A stretch of DNA of 6,525 nt, taken from an uncultured Collinsella sp. (GTDB taxonomy: Bacteria; Actinomycetota; Coriobacteriia; Coriobacteriales; Coriobacteriaceae). Location: assembly GCA_900765185.1 (NCBI GenBank), contig CAAFQT010000296.1, forward strand, positions 1 through 6,525. Reading direction: 5' to 3'. Both the position numbers and the translations under genes were made by a program. This document shows, one piece after another, positions 1 to 5,619 of the stretch (position 1 is its first letter; each line of letters begins with the position of its first letter). Under the pieces are notes generated by a model, which saw only the letters and a program-made list of their open reading frames with translations, did not search any database and was not told the origin of the DNA.

Positions 1-1
1 G

Positions 2-55
2 ACCACACGGAAAATCGTGAAATTAAAACCGCAGGTAGACGACTTGCTGGTTTAA
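2..55 (+). CDS. possible C-terminal end of a plus-strand gene (partial)
   Basis: Reading from base 2, 17 codons are open and end in TAA at 53-55, giving a tail that reads TTRKIVKLKPQVDDLLV. The stop sits 6 nt before the stem of the hairpin at 62-86, which is where a gene end would be expected. It would also make a normal convergent pair with the peptidase gene. The fragment is too short to recognise a family, and a second frame is open here too (to a TAG at 100-102), so this could be chance. The sequence left of the window would settle it. Confidence 0.22.
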   Translation, partial: TTRKIVKLKPQVDDLLV

Positions 56-86
56 AAAAAGACCCGCATGGTCGACCCATGCGGGT
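54..86 (-). terminator. intrinsic terminator of the M24 peptidase transcript
   Basis: A perfect 10-bp stem (ACCCGCATGG at 62-71 with CCATGCGGGT at 77-86) encloses a 5-nt loop. Read on the minus strand, the stem is followed after one C by seven T residues (complement of A54-A60), which is the classic Rho-independent arrangement. It lies about 80 nt past the stop of the minus-strand peptidase gene. On the plus strand only a weak TTAAA follows the stem, so termination should mainly serve minus-strand transcription. It may also act on a plus-strand gene ending at 55. Confidence 0.8.
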
Positions 87-131
87 TAAACGTAGTAGAT
101 AGGCCGTTTTTGTGGCGCGGCGTTAGTGGGA

Positions 132-160
132 TGTGACAAAGGGGCAGTCCCTTTGTCACA
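132..160. repeat. perfect 12-bp palindrome (TGTGACAAAGGG hairpin)
   Basis: TGTGACAAAGGG (132-143) is exactly reverse-complementary to CCCTTTGTCACA (149-160) across the loop GCAGT. It ends 4 nt beyond the peptidase stop codon. It lacks a T tract on either strand, and the canonical terminator lies further downstream at 54-86, so it is not needed as a terminator. It looks like a dispersed REP-type palindrome or an mRNA 3'-end stabilising hairpin. It does not share sequence with the other hairpins in this window. Confidence 0.75.
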
Positions 161-164
161 TTGG

Positions 165-1253
165 CTAGTCCAGGCGGACTGGATCGTGGGGGTAGTTGTT
201 GAGGATCTCGACGCCCGTCTCGGTGACGAGGGCCAAGTCCTCGATGCGGACTCCGGTGCGGCCGGGGAGGTAGATGCCCGGCTCGATGGAGAAGGTCATG
301 CCTGGCTCGACAACCTGCTCGTTGACGAGCGAGACGTCGCCCGGCTCGTGGTCCTGAAGACCGATCGAGTGACCCAGGCGATGTGTGAAGTACTTTCCGT
401 AGCCGGCGTCCTCAATCACGTCGCGCGCGGCGCGATCCAGGTCGCACATGTGCGCGCCCGGCGCGATGAGCGCCTCGGCGGCCTCGTTGGCGCGACGCAC
501 GATGTCGTAGATGCGCACGGTCTCCTCGTCCGGTTCGCCCCAAAAGAACGTGCGCGTCATGTCCGAGCAGTAGTTGCGACGACGCCCGCCAATGTCGAAC
601 AGCACCACGTCGCCGCGCTTGAGCACGGTGTCGTCGGGCTCGTGGTGCGGGTCGCCGGCATTAGCACCAAAGCTCACGATGGGCGGAAAGCTAAAGCCCT
701 CGCAGCCGTGCTTGCGATACAGGCCGAGCATCTGGTCGGCAATCTCGCGCTCCGTCACGCCTTCGTGGACGAGCTTGATCGCGTCGGCCATCACGGTGTC
801 GTTGGCTGCCGAGGACATGCGCATAAGCTCCTGCTCGGCGGCATCCTTGTGGGTGCGCGCGGCGGTCACGGCGAAGTCGCCCAGGAAAAACTCGCTGGCT
901 GCGTGGCGCTCCATGAGGGGCATCAAAAAGCCGGAGCGCATGACGGTGTCGATGCCGAGCGGTTTGGTTGGATCGACCTCGCGAGCGATGGCATCGGCCA
1001 CGACATCGTTGTCGGTGTGATAAGCGATGCGGGCATTGTCATACTCGGGCAACTGATGAAGGGCGTTGACTAGGATCACCGGCTCGGCACCGCGCGCGAG
1101 TAGTACGCCGCAAAAACGCTCGAACATATCGGCATAAAAGCCGGTCAGGTAATAGATCGACCACGGGTCGTTTACGAGCAGCTGCGCACCGGGGTGCTGA
1201 GCCTCGAGCGCATCGAGCACGCGCGCCACGCGCTGATCATCGACATGTGCCAT
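165..1253 (-). CDS. M24-family Xaa-Pro-type aminopeptidase / dipeptidase
   Basis: This predicted cytoplasmic metallopeptidase of 362 residues removes the residue preceding proline from peptides, or splits Xaa-Pro dipeptides; the exact substrate class cannot be told from sequence. The N-terminal creatinase-like domain covers roughly residues 1-130. The catalytic pita-bread domain follows from about 137. All five dinuclear metal ligands of the family are visible: D220 (LFDIGG), D231 (SDMTRTF), H295 in HRLGHSIGL, E324 (SIEPGIY) and E338 (RIEDL). The PHHEP histidines at 203-204 also match M24B enzymes. Length is normal for the family (about 350-365). The ATG at 1253 is chosen because GAAAGGA lies 6 nt upstream; the in-frame ATG at 1304 adds 17 unconserved residues and lies in a hairpin arm. 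The gene runs in the same direction as the flavoprotein operon but 283 bp away, with hairpins between, so it is probably a separate unit. Peptide salvage suits an amino-acid-fermenting anaerobe (inference). Confidence 0.93.
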   Translation of the reverse strand: MAHVDDQRVARVLDALEAQHPGAQLLVNDPWSIYYLTGFYADMFERFCGVLLARGAEPVILVNALHQLPEYDNARIAYHTDNDVVADAIAREVDPTKPLGIDTVMRSGFLMPLMERHAASEFFLGDFAVTAARTHKDAAEQELMRMSSAANDTVMADAIKLVHEGVTEREIADQMLGLYRKHGCEGFSFPPIVSFGANAGDPHHEPDDTVLKRGDVVLFDIGGRRRNYCSDMTRTFFWGEPDEETVRIYDIVRRANEAAEALIAPGAHMCDLDRAARDVIEDAGYGKYFTHRLGHSIGLQDHEPGDVSLVNEQVVEPGMTFSIEPGIYLPGRTGVRIEDLALVTETGVEILNNYPHDPVRLD

Positions 1254-1259
1254 GAAACA

Positions 1260-1266
1260 TCCTTTC
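1260..1266 (-). promoter_or_regulatory. ribosome binding site fixing the peptidase start
   Basis: Read on the minus strand, GAAAGGA is followed by a 6-nt spacer (TGTTTC) and the ATG at 1253. This favours that start over the upstream in-frame ATG at 1304, which has no comparable purine-rich site. No convincing -10/-35 pair is visible between here and the hairpin at 1303-1375. Confidence 0.75.
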
Positions 1267-1302
1267 GCTAGGGTGCCACCATGGTATCCCATACGTACCC
1301 TC

Positions 1303-1375
1303 ATGAGTTGCGGTGAAATACGGACTGTTGAGCGACTCCAGGCCGGTAAACAGTCCGTATTTCACCGCAACTCAT
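1303..1375. repeat. long hairpin, copy 1 of the GTTGCGGTGAAATA family
   Basis: Two perfect 27-nt inverted arms (1303-1329 and 1349-1375) surround a 19-nt loop. The outer part of the arm reads ATGAGTTGCGGTGAAATA and the inner part CGGACTGTT. Its complement AACAGTCCG and TATTTCACCGCAACTCAT form the other arm. No open frame or transposase is associated with it. It resembles a REP/MITE-like or RNA-level hairpin element. The second element at 1411-1477 has the same outer stem and a different inner stem. It lies 50 nt upstream of the peptidase start, so it could sit in that gene's leader or promoter region. Confidence 0.85.
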
Positions 1376-1410
1376 AAGATGGCAGCAGCCTAAAATCTGA
1401 TCCATAAGAA

Positions 1411-1477
1411 AGTTGCGGTGGAATAGTTCCTGGATGCTGGGGTTTTGGCAGAAAACAGGAACTATTTCACCGCAACT
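1411..1477. repeat. long hairpin, copy 2 of the GTTGCGGTGAAATA family
   Basis: The arms at 1411-1432 and 1456-1477 pair over 22 positions with a single G-T (wobble in RNA) at 1421/1467. The loop is 23 nt. The outer stem AGTTGCGGTGGAATA / TATTTCACCGCAACT repeats that of the hairpin at 1303-1375. The inner stem is GTTCCTG / CAGGAAC instead of CGGACTGTT / AACAGTCCG. The two elements are in tandem, 35 nt apart. They lie between the end of the flavoprotein operon and the peptidase gene. Confidence 0.82.
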
Positions 1478-1483
1478 CAGGAG

Positions 1484-1525
1484 GGGACGGGGTGGATGGT
1501 GGGGTAGCTAAAAGAGCCCCGTCCC
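1484..1525. repeat. GGGACGGGG hairpin downstream of the flavoprotein operon
   Basis: GGGACGGGG (1484-1492) is complementary to CCCCGTCCC (1517-1525) around a 24-nt loop, 11 nt past the stop of the DUF1667 gene. An overlapping alternative inverted repeat, TAGCTAA (1505-1511) with TTAGCTA (1529-1535), could form instead. The position suits a transcription terminator for the operon, but no T tract follows on the minus strand. It could act as an atypical terminator, a 3'-end stabiliser or another dispersed palindrome. It lies directly against the hairpin at 1411-1477, so the three hairpins form a compact array. Confidence 0.6.
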
Positions 1526-1536
1526 TAATTAGCTAC

Positions 1537-1935
1537 TTAGGCTCGGTCGATATCCATGCTGGCGATTAGGTTGATGTTGGTGTCTAGGAGGTTCTCTAGC
1601 ACGATGTCGCCCATGCGGATGGGGGCGTTGACGACCAGGCCTCGGATGAGGGTCATGGCTTGGGCGTGGAGTTCTAGCGGGATAGCTTCGGCGGTGCGTA
1701 CGGGGAGAAGCGTCTCGTCGCCGCCGGATACGGCAACGGTGGTGGTGAGCACGCGCATGGGGCAGGTGAGCTCCTGATGTGCGAATTTATCACCGCGCGG
1801 GCAGCTGTTGCCGGTCACGGAGCGCACCTCTACCAGGTCGCCATTGGCGTGGCGCTCGACCTCCACGGTCAGGAGGCACTCGGATGGGCAAGTGGTGCAG
1901 TTGAACTTGAGCGTCTCGATTGCGTTCGTGCTCAT
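1537..1935 (-). CDS. DUF1667 small cysteine-rich protein, third gene of the flavoprotein operon
   Basis: This 132-residue soluble protein of the DUF1667 family has no established biochemical activity. The N-terminus carries the family cysteine cluster FNCTTCPSEC (C13, C16, C20), followed by NSCPRG (C45) and TCP (C58). This pattern suggests a metal or iron-sulfur site. The C-terminal part (VNAPIRMGDIVLENLL, 102-117) matches the usual family ending. The ATG at 1935 is chosen because AGGAGG lies 9 nt upstream, inside the last codons of the preceding gene. A longer in-frame start at 1974 would overlap that gene by 35 nt and add 13 unconserved residues. The stop of the upstream gene is only 4 nt away, so translation is probably coupled. 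DUF1667 proteins typically accompany GlpA-like and NAD/FAD oxidoreductase genes, so it is inferred to be a small electron-transfer or assembly subunit of that complex. Confidence 0.85.
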   Translation of the reverse strand: MSTNAIETLKFNCTTCPSECLLTVEVERHANGDLVEVRSVTGNSCPRGDKFAHQELTCPMRVLTTTVAVSGGDETLLPVRTAEAIPLELHAQAMTLIRGLVVNAPIRMGDIVLENLLDTNINLIASMDIDRA

Positions 1936-1939
1936 GGCT

Positions 1940-3328
1940 TTACGCCTCCTCAACAGGGTCAACGGACAGGACAATCTCTCTAGCGCCCAGGTCGAGTGTG
2001 CGCTGAATCACCTTTGCCGGCAGCGGGAAGCTTTCCATGACGCTCGGCTTAAACGCGCGGACCTTACCGGCAAGCAGTTCCTCGCCGTCGGCCAAAATCC
2101 TCACGCAGGCGGCATCGACCGGTCGGCGCACGCGGAAGTTGAGCTTGGTGAATGCCGCGGCCGTAATGCGTCCCGGCAGCGCGTATCCCGCGATGCCAGC
2201 AGGGGAGACCGTGAGCTCGCAGCTCGTGTCCGTGACTGCGTCCGCCTCGGCTCCGCCACCCAACGCGCATGCTGCTGCAGCTGCGCCAGCCCTCTCGGAC
2301 TCGGTCGTCACGTTGTCGGCCAGGTCGTGCACGTGCAGCACGTTTCCGCAGGCAAAGATGCCCGGCACGCCCGTCTGCAGGCTCTGGTCCACCACGGCGC
2401 CGCGCGTGCGGGGGTCCAGCTCCACGCCCGCGCCCACCGAAAGCTCGTTCTCGGGAATCAAGCCCACCGAAAGCAGCAGCGTGTCGCACGGAACGATGCG
2501 CTCGGTCCCCGGAATGGGCGCCAGGTGTTCGTCGACCTGGCTGACTTCGACGGCCTCCACTCGGTCGTGCCCGATCACGCGCGTGACCGTGGTCGACAGA
2601 TGCAGCGGAATGCCAAAATCGTCCAGGCAGTTCTTCACGTTGCGGCGCAGACCGTTGGCGTACGGCATGAGCTCGTACACGCCCTCGACCGAAATCCCCT
2701 CGAGCGTGCAACGGCGCGCCATGATCAGCCCGATATCGCCCGAGCCCAAAATGACGGCGCACGATCCGGCTTTGAGGTTTTCGATATTGATGTATCGTTG
2801 CGCCAGACCGGCCGTAAAGACGCCAGCGGGTCGGCTGCCGGGGATCTTGATTTCGCTGCGCGTGCGCTCGCGGCAACCCATGGCAAGGACGACGGCGCGT
2901 CCGGTGAGCTGCAGCATGCCGGTGGGATTCATGAGCGTGACGGTGTGAATCGCGGCGTTACCCGCGCCCGAGTCATCCGCCGCATCCGCGTCCCCATCAA
3001 TCCCAATCACCATGCTGTCCAAGAACAGCGCAATGTCGGTTTCGCGCACCTGGTCGATAAAGCGCTGTGCGTACTCGGGGCCAGTGAGCTCCTGCTTAAA
3101 GTGTGAAAGTCCAAAACCGGGATGGATGCACTGGCGGAGGATTCCGCCCAGGTGCCGTTCGCGTTCCACGATGGCCACGCGTGCGCTGGCCTTGTGCGCG
3201 GCGAGTGCGGCCGCCATGCCGGCGGGTCCGCCGCCGATAACGACTACGTCGAAGGCCTGCGTCGCCACGGCGTCGCCGCCGCGGCAGCCCGTGCCCGACA
3301 CTGCGCCTGTCTCGATATCCGTCGCCAT
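1940..3328 (-). CDS. NAD(P)/FAD-dependent oxidoreductase, GlpA partner subunit
   Basis: This cytoplasmic flavoprotein of 462 residues is of the pyridine-nucleotide-disulfide oxidoreductase fold. The FAD dinucleotide motif GGGPAG is at 32-37. GGILRQCIHPGFG, with a conserved cysteine (C67), follows at 61-73. A second Rossmann motif, GSGDIG, for NAD(P)H is at 195-200. The flavin-binding GIFACGN is at 323-329, leading into DLADNVTTESERAG. Residues beyond about 365 form an extra C-terminal domain, as in the oxidoreductases paired with GlpA-like proteins. It probably passes electrons between the partner's iron-sulfur or FAD centres and a nicotinamide cofactor (inference from family and context). 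The ATG at 3328 lies 1 nt after the stop of the upstream gene and has AAGGGGG about 9 nt before it, so it is translationally coupled. The first 25 residues precede the core fold, and a short acidic, alanine-rich insert (111-126) looks like a flexible loop. The CxxC disulfide of true disulfide reductases is absent. Confidence 0.88.
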   Translation of the reverse strand: MATDIETGAVSGTGCRGGDAVATQAFDVVVIGGGPAGMAAALAAHKASARVAIVERERHLGGILRQCIHPGFGLSHFKQELTGPEYAQRFIDQVRETDIALFLDSMVIGIDGDADAADDSGAGNAAIHTVTLMNPTGMLQLTGRAVVLAMGCRERTRSEIKIPGSRPAGVFTAGLAQRYINIENLKAGSCAVILGSGDIGLIMARRCTLEGISVEGVYELMPYANGLRRNVKNCLDDFGIPLHLSTTVTRVIGHDRVEAVEVSQVDEHLAPIPGTERIVPCDTLLLSVGLIPENELSVGAGVELDPRTRGAVVDQSLQTGVPGIFACGNVLHVHDLADNVTTESERAGAAAAACALGGGAEADAVTDTSCELTVSPAGIAGYALPGRITAAAFTKLNFRVRRPVDAACVRILADGEELLAGKVRAFKPSVMESFPLPAKVIQRTLDLGAREIVLSVDPVEEA

Positions 3329-3329
3329 C

Positions 3330-4790
3330 CTAGCGCACCCCCTTCAGCGGTCCCTCAACCAGCCAAGAACCGGCATCCTCCAACAACACCTCGCTGGGGT
3401 CGCAGCCCAGCTCGCGGGCAAGAATCGCCACAACGCGGCTCTGACAAAAACCGCTCTGGCATCGACCCATGCCAGCACGACAACGGCGCTTGACGCCTTC
3501 GACCGAAACGGCACCCGGCTGGCGATGAATCGCGGCAACAATCTCGGCCTCGGGCACCGTCTCGCAGCGGCAGACAATCTGTCCCCACGCGGGGTCGGAC
3601 TCGATCAGCTCTTCCTTGCGTGCGAGCGACGCGCGGTCAAAGTCGTCCGGCGCGCGACGAATCGGATCCCAATCGGCACGCTCGCACAAAGCCACACCGG
3701 CTTCGCGCATCACACTCTCCATACGTTCAGCAATGGCCGGGGCGCTTGCCACGCCCGGCGACTGGATGCCTGCCGCCTGGAACAGCCCCGGCACCACAGC
3801 CGACTGCCCAATAAAGAAATCGTTCGTCCCCTTAATGACCGGGCGCCCGCCGGCAAACGCGCGCACCACACGTCGTGTATCCAGATCGGGCACCAGCTTG
3901 CGCGCGCCGGCTAGCAGCGCGTTCACGTCGCTCGCATAGGTTTGCGTGTCACCCGGCTCGCGCACGGCGACCGTAGCGGTGATCACGGTGTTGCCATGCA
4001 CGGTGCCCGTCACAATGACGCCCTTCGACACCGGCGTCGGCACCGGGTAGAGCGGCATCAGCGTGCGCGGCTCCTTGTCCAGCACCACGATGTTGCCTTG
4101 GCGCCAGACCATCTGGAACTCCTCGGCGCCCGTCATATGCGAGATGTCGGCGGCGCCGTTGCCCGCGGCGTTGATGAGGTAGCGGCAACGCACATCGCCG
4201 GTGGGCGTCACTAGCGTAAAGCGCGCAGCACTATCGTCCTCGCCGTCAGCAACCTCAATCGCCTCCACCGGCGCGGACCGCATAAACGTTACCCCGTTGG
4301 CCAGGGCGTTCTCCAACGCGGCGATAGCCACTTCAAATGGGTCGACAAACCCGGTCGAGGGGCACCACAGCGCGCACGTGGCGTCGGCACTGGCGCGAGG
4401 CTCCAGCTCGCGGATGCGCTCGGGACCAATAATCGACAGCTCGGGCACGCCGTTGGCCAGGCCGTTCTGGCGCAGCTGCTCCAAGTGCGCACGGTCCTCG
4501 TCGTTAAAGCCCAGCACCATCGACCCGGTGCGGTGGAACAGAAAGCCCAGCTCCTGGGCCCACGTGCTATATAGCTCGCAACCGCGGGCGTTGACCTGCG
4601 CCTTTACCGTGCCCGGAGCCGGATCGTAGCCTGCGTGCACCAGGCCGCCGTTGGCTTTCGACGCTCCCAGTGCGATGTCGTTGCCCGCCTCGACCACGCA
4701 AATGGACAAGTCATAGCGCGCGAGCTGCCGCGCGATGGCGCACCCGGTGATGCCCGCGCCCACAATCGCGATATCAAACGTTTCTGCCAC
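3330..4790 (-). CDS. glpA: GlpA-like FAD oxidoreductase with C-terminal BFD iron-sulfur domain (probable glycerol-3-phosphate dehydrogenase)
   Basis: This 486-residue protein is the first gene of the operon. It has an N-terminal DAO-type flavin domain: GAGITG at 11-16, an acidic residue E34 at the end of the second strand, and the GASKANGGLVHAGYD stretch at 42-56. The C-terminal Fer2_BFD domain (about 405-455) carries CRC (C407, C409) and RRCRAGMGRCQSGFC (C437, C444, C449). This places it with anaerobic GlpA rather than oxygen-using GlpO or GlpD. The probable reaction is oxidation of glycerol 3-phosphate to dihydroxyacetone phosphate. Another 2-hydroxy-acid substrate remains possible, because no glycerol kinase or facilitator gene is in view. 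No GlpC-type membrane anchor is seen; the DUF1667 protein and the NAD/FAD subunit take the partner places. The start is a GTG, forced by the FAD motif beginning only a few residues in. GGGAGG lies an unusually short 4 nt upstream. A palindrome at 4808-4822 probably regulates it. Confidence 0.88.
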   Translation of the reverse strand: MAETFDIAIVGAGITGCAIARQLARYDLSICVVEAGNDIALGASKANGGLVHAGYDPAPGTVKAQVNARGCELYSTWAQELGFLFHRTGSMVLGFNDEDRAHLEQLRQNGLANGVPELSIIGPERIRELEPRASADATCALWCPSTGFVDPFEVAIAALENALANGVTFMRSAPVEAIEVADGEDDSAARFTLVTPTGDVRCRYLINAAGNGAADISHMTGAEEFQMVWRQGNIVVLDKEPRTLMPLYPVPTPVSKGVIVTGTVHGNTVITATVAVREPGDTQTYASDVNALLAGARKLVPDLDTRRVVRAFAGGRPVIKGTNDFFIGQSAVVPGLFQAAGIQSPGVASAPAIAERMESVMREAGVALCERADWDPIRRAPDDFDRASLARKEELIESDPAWGQIVCRCETVPEAEIVAAIHRQPGAVSVEGVKRRCRAGMGRCQSGFCQSRVVAILARELGCDPSEVLLEDAGSWLVEGPLKGVR

Positions 4791-4807
4791 TGTGCCTCCC
4801 AGACGAG

Positions 4808-4822
4808 TTGACAGGCTGTCAA
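4808..4822. promoter_or_regulatory. 15-bp palindrome, candidate operator of the flavoprotein operon
   Basis: TTGACAG (4808-4814) and CTGTCAA (4816-4822) form a perfect inverted repeat around a single central G. It ends 17 nt before the GTG start at 4790, just upstream of the ribosome binding site. The size and symmetry suit a dimeric repressor or activator. The TTGACA within it resembles a -35 box, but no -10 follows at the right spacing before the start codon, so an operator is the better reading. No convincing promoter was found further upstream. Confidence 0.5.
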
Positions 4823-4958
4823 TAAAACCATCCTACGGTCTGGGCGCTCCCGGTACGGTGGCAATGCGGCGAACAGCCCCGCAACATCCGCCAACGGCAG
4901 GCGAGGGGAGACTCAGGACCATCGGTGACCTCGTCTGCTGTCCCTGGTGTCAGAGGTT
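4823..4958. other. intergenic stretch without recognised features
   Basis: Between the palindrome at 4808-4822 and the repeat array starting at 4959 I see no gene with coding character, no strong hairpin and no convincing promoter. The promoter of the minus-strand flavoprotein operon should lie here or within the repeat array. Weak minus-strand hexamers exist, but none has good spacing. Confidence 0.5.
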
Positions 4959-5017
4959 TGTCTCGTTCTGTAACATCTGGGACCGATTTTTCCGAGTTAC
5001 TGTTACAGATCGAGACA
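4959..5017. repeat. inverted pair 1 of the TGTCTCGATCTGTAACA repeat
   Basis: TGTCTCGTTCTGTAACA (4959-4975) faces TGTTACAGATCGAGACA (5001-5017) across a 25-nt loop. They pair at 16 of 17 positions, with one T-T mismatch. The same unit recurs at 5040-5056 (forward) and 5082-5098 (reverse), so four copies alternate in orientation within 140 bp. The array lies in the divergent space between the flavoprotein operon and the zinc-ribbon gene. Weakly open frames across it have a repetitive amino-acid pattern that merely reflects the repeat. Confidence 0.85.
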
Positions 5018-5039
5018 TTAGCCCGGCGGCGCAACCGTT

Positions 5040-5098
5040 TGTCTTGATCTGTAACACCAAACCGACGATCCCACCTCCACCCGTTACAGATTGAGATG
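5040..5098. repeat. inverted pair 2 of the TGTCTCGATCTGTAACA repeat
   Basis: TGTCTTGATCTGTAACA (5040-5056) faces CGTTACAGATTGAGATG (5082-5098) across about 26 nt. The core TCTTGATCTGTAAC (5043-5055 plus flank) pairs fully with GTTACAGATTGAGA (5083-5096) if two G-U pairs are allowed. Both arms differ from the consensus of the first pair. The repeat units are spaced 22-26 nt apart. The array ends about 25 nt before the candidate promoter of the plus-strand zinc-ribbon gene. Confidence 0.82.
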
Positions 5099-5122
5099 TT
5101 TCTGTCCACCTACCGCCCCGAC

Positions 5123-5152
5123 CTGCCAAATCGTTAACCCCCGTGTTACACT
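5123..5152 (+). promoter_or_regulatory. candidate promoter of the zinc-ribbon membrane protein gene
   Basis: An extended -10 element, TG-T-TACACT, lies at 5144-5152. A weak -35-like CTGCCA (5123-5128) stands 18 nt upstream. Transcription would begin near 5159, leaving a leader of about 30 nt before the ribosome binding site GAAAGG (5174-5179) and the ATG at 5188. The -35 is poor (4 of 6 consensus positions), so the call rests on the extended -10 and its position. Confidence 0.42.
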
Positions 5153-5187
5153 AACCCGAGCTGTAACTACCCCGAAAGGTACCCCCA

Positions 5188-5619
5188 ATGTCCAAGTACA
5201 TCTCTGAGCTCATGTCGCCGCAGCTTATGGGCGTCATCTATGCCTTCGCTGGCTTTATCATCGCCCTGTACGTGCTGTCGGTCGTTTATGTGTTCATCGA
5301 CGCTCGCCGCCGCGGCGCCAGCGCCTACGTGGCATGGGGCATCATCGCCCTCATCCCGTTTGTGGGCCTCATCGCCTATCTGGTCCTGCGTCCGCATTCT
5401 TACGCGGCCGACCGCGAGGAGCAGGAGCTGGACATGGCCCTGCGCGAGCGCCAGCTTGCCCAGTACGGCACCTGCCCGCAGTGCGGCGCGCCCATCGAGA
5501 AGGACTTTGTGGTCTGCCCCGTGTGCGATACCCAGGTTCGCAACGTGTGCCCCAGCTGCCATCGCCCGCTCGATGCGCACTGGAAGGTCTGCCCCTACTG
5601 CCGAACTCGCATCCAGTAA
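5188..5619 (+). CDS. two-helix membrane protein with double zinc ribbon
   Basis: This protein has 143 residues. Two hydrophobic helices (about 13-36 and 46-67) are joined by a short basic loop (DARRRG). The second helix, with WGIIALIPFVGLIAYLVLRP, resembles the PLDc_N module found at the N-terminus of cardiolipin synthases and of many small membrane proteins; no phospholipase HKD motif is present. A charged linker (about 73-92) leads to four CxxC pairs (C96/C99, C110/C113, C121/C124, C135/C138), enough for two zinc ribbons. The substrate or partner is unknown; such ribbons often bind proteins or nucleic acids. The ATG has GAAAGG 8 nt upstream. The gene stands alone, with its own candidate promoter and a terminator at 5720. 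It is divergent from the flavoprotein operon and not obviously linked to thrS. The coding call is firm; the function is not known. Confidence 0.88.
   Translation: MSKYISELMSPQLMGVIYAFAGFIIALYVLSVVYVFIDARRRGASAYVAWGIIALIPFVGLIAYLVLRPHSYAADREEQELDMALRERQLAQYGTCPQCGAPIEKDFVVCPVCDTQVRNVCPSCHRPLDAHWKVCPYCRTRIQ

Noticed and set aside
126..1073. Long plus-strand open frame (315 codons) opposite the M24 peptidase gene
   Set aside because: It is antisense to a gene with complete metal-ligand motifs, starts inside the palindrome at 132-160, and its product is a low-complexity A/V/H/R-rich shadow of GC-rich coding DNA.
1254..1304. Longer peptidase with the ATG at 1304
   Set aside because: The extra 17 residues are not family-like and the start codon lies in a hairpin arm. 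A strong ribosome binding site precedes the ATG at 1253.
1303..1477. Insertion sequence or coding transposon
   Set aside because: The elements are under 80 bp each, contain no transposase frame, and show no clear target-site duplication. At most they could be non-autonomous palindromic elements.
1808..3106. 432-codon plus-strand open frame opposite the DUF1667 and NAD/FAD genes
   Set aside because: It spans the junction of two well-supported minus-strand genes, has arginine/histidine/alanine-rich composition and no recognisable motif. It is best explained as a GC-driven shadow.
4959..5098. CRISPR array
   Set aside because: The repeats alternate in orientation, are only 17 bp long and diverge between copies. 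CRISPR repeats are direct and near identical, and no cas gene is present.
4819..5109. Minus-strand 96-codon frame across the divergent space, with recurring short peptide patterns
   Set aside because: The repeating residues only translate the inverted nucleotide repeats at 4959-5098. There is no conserved domain, and it overlaps the likely operator.
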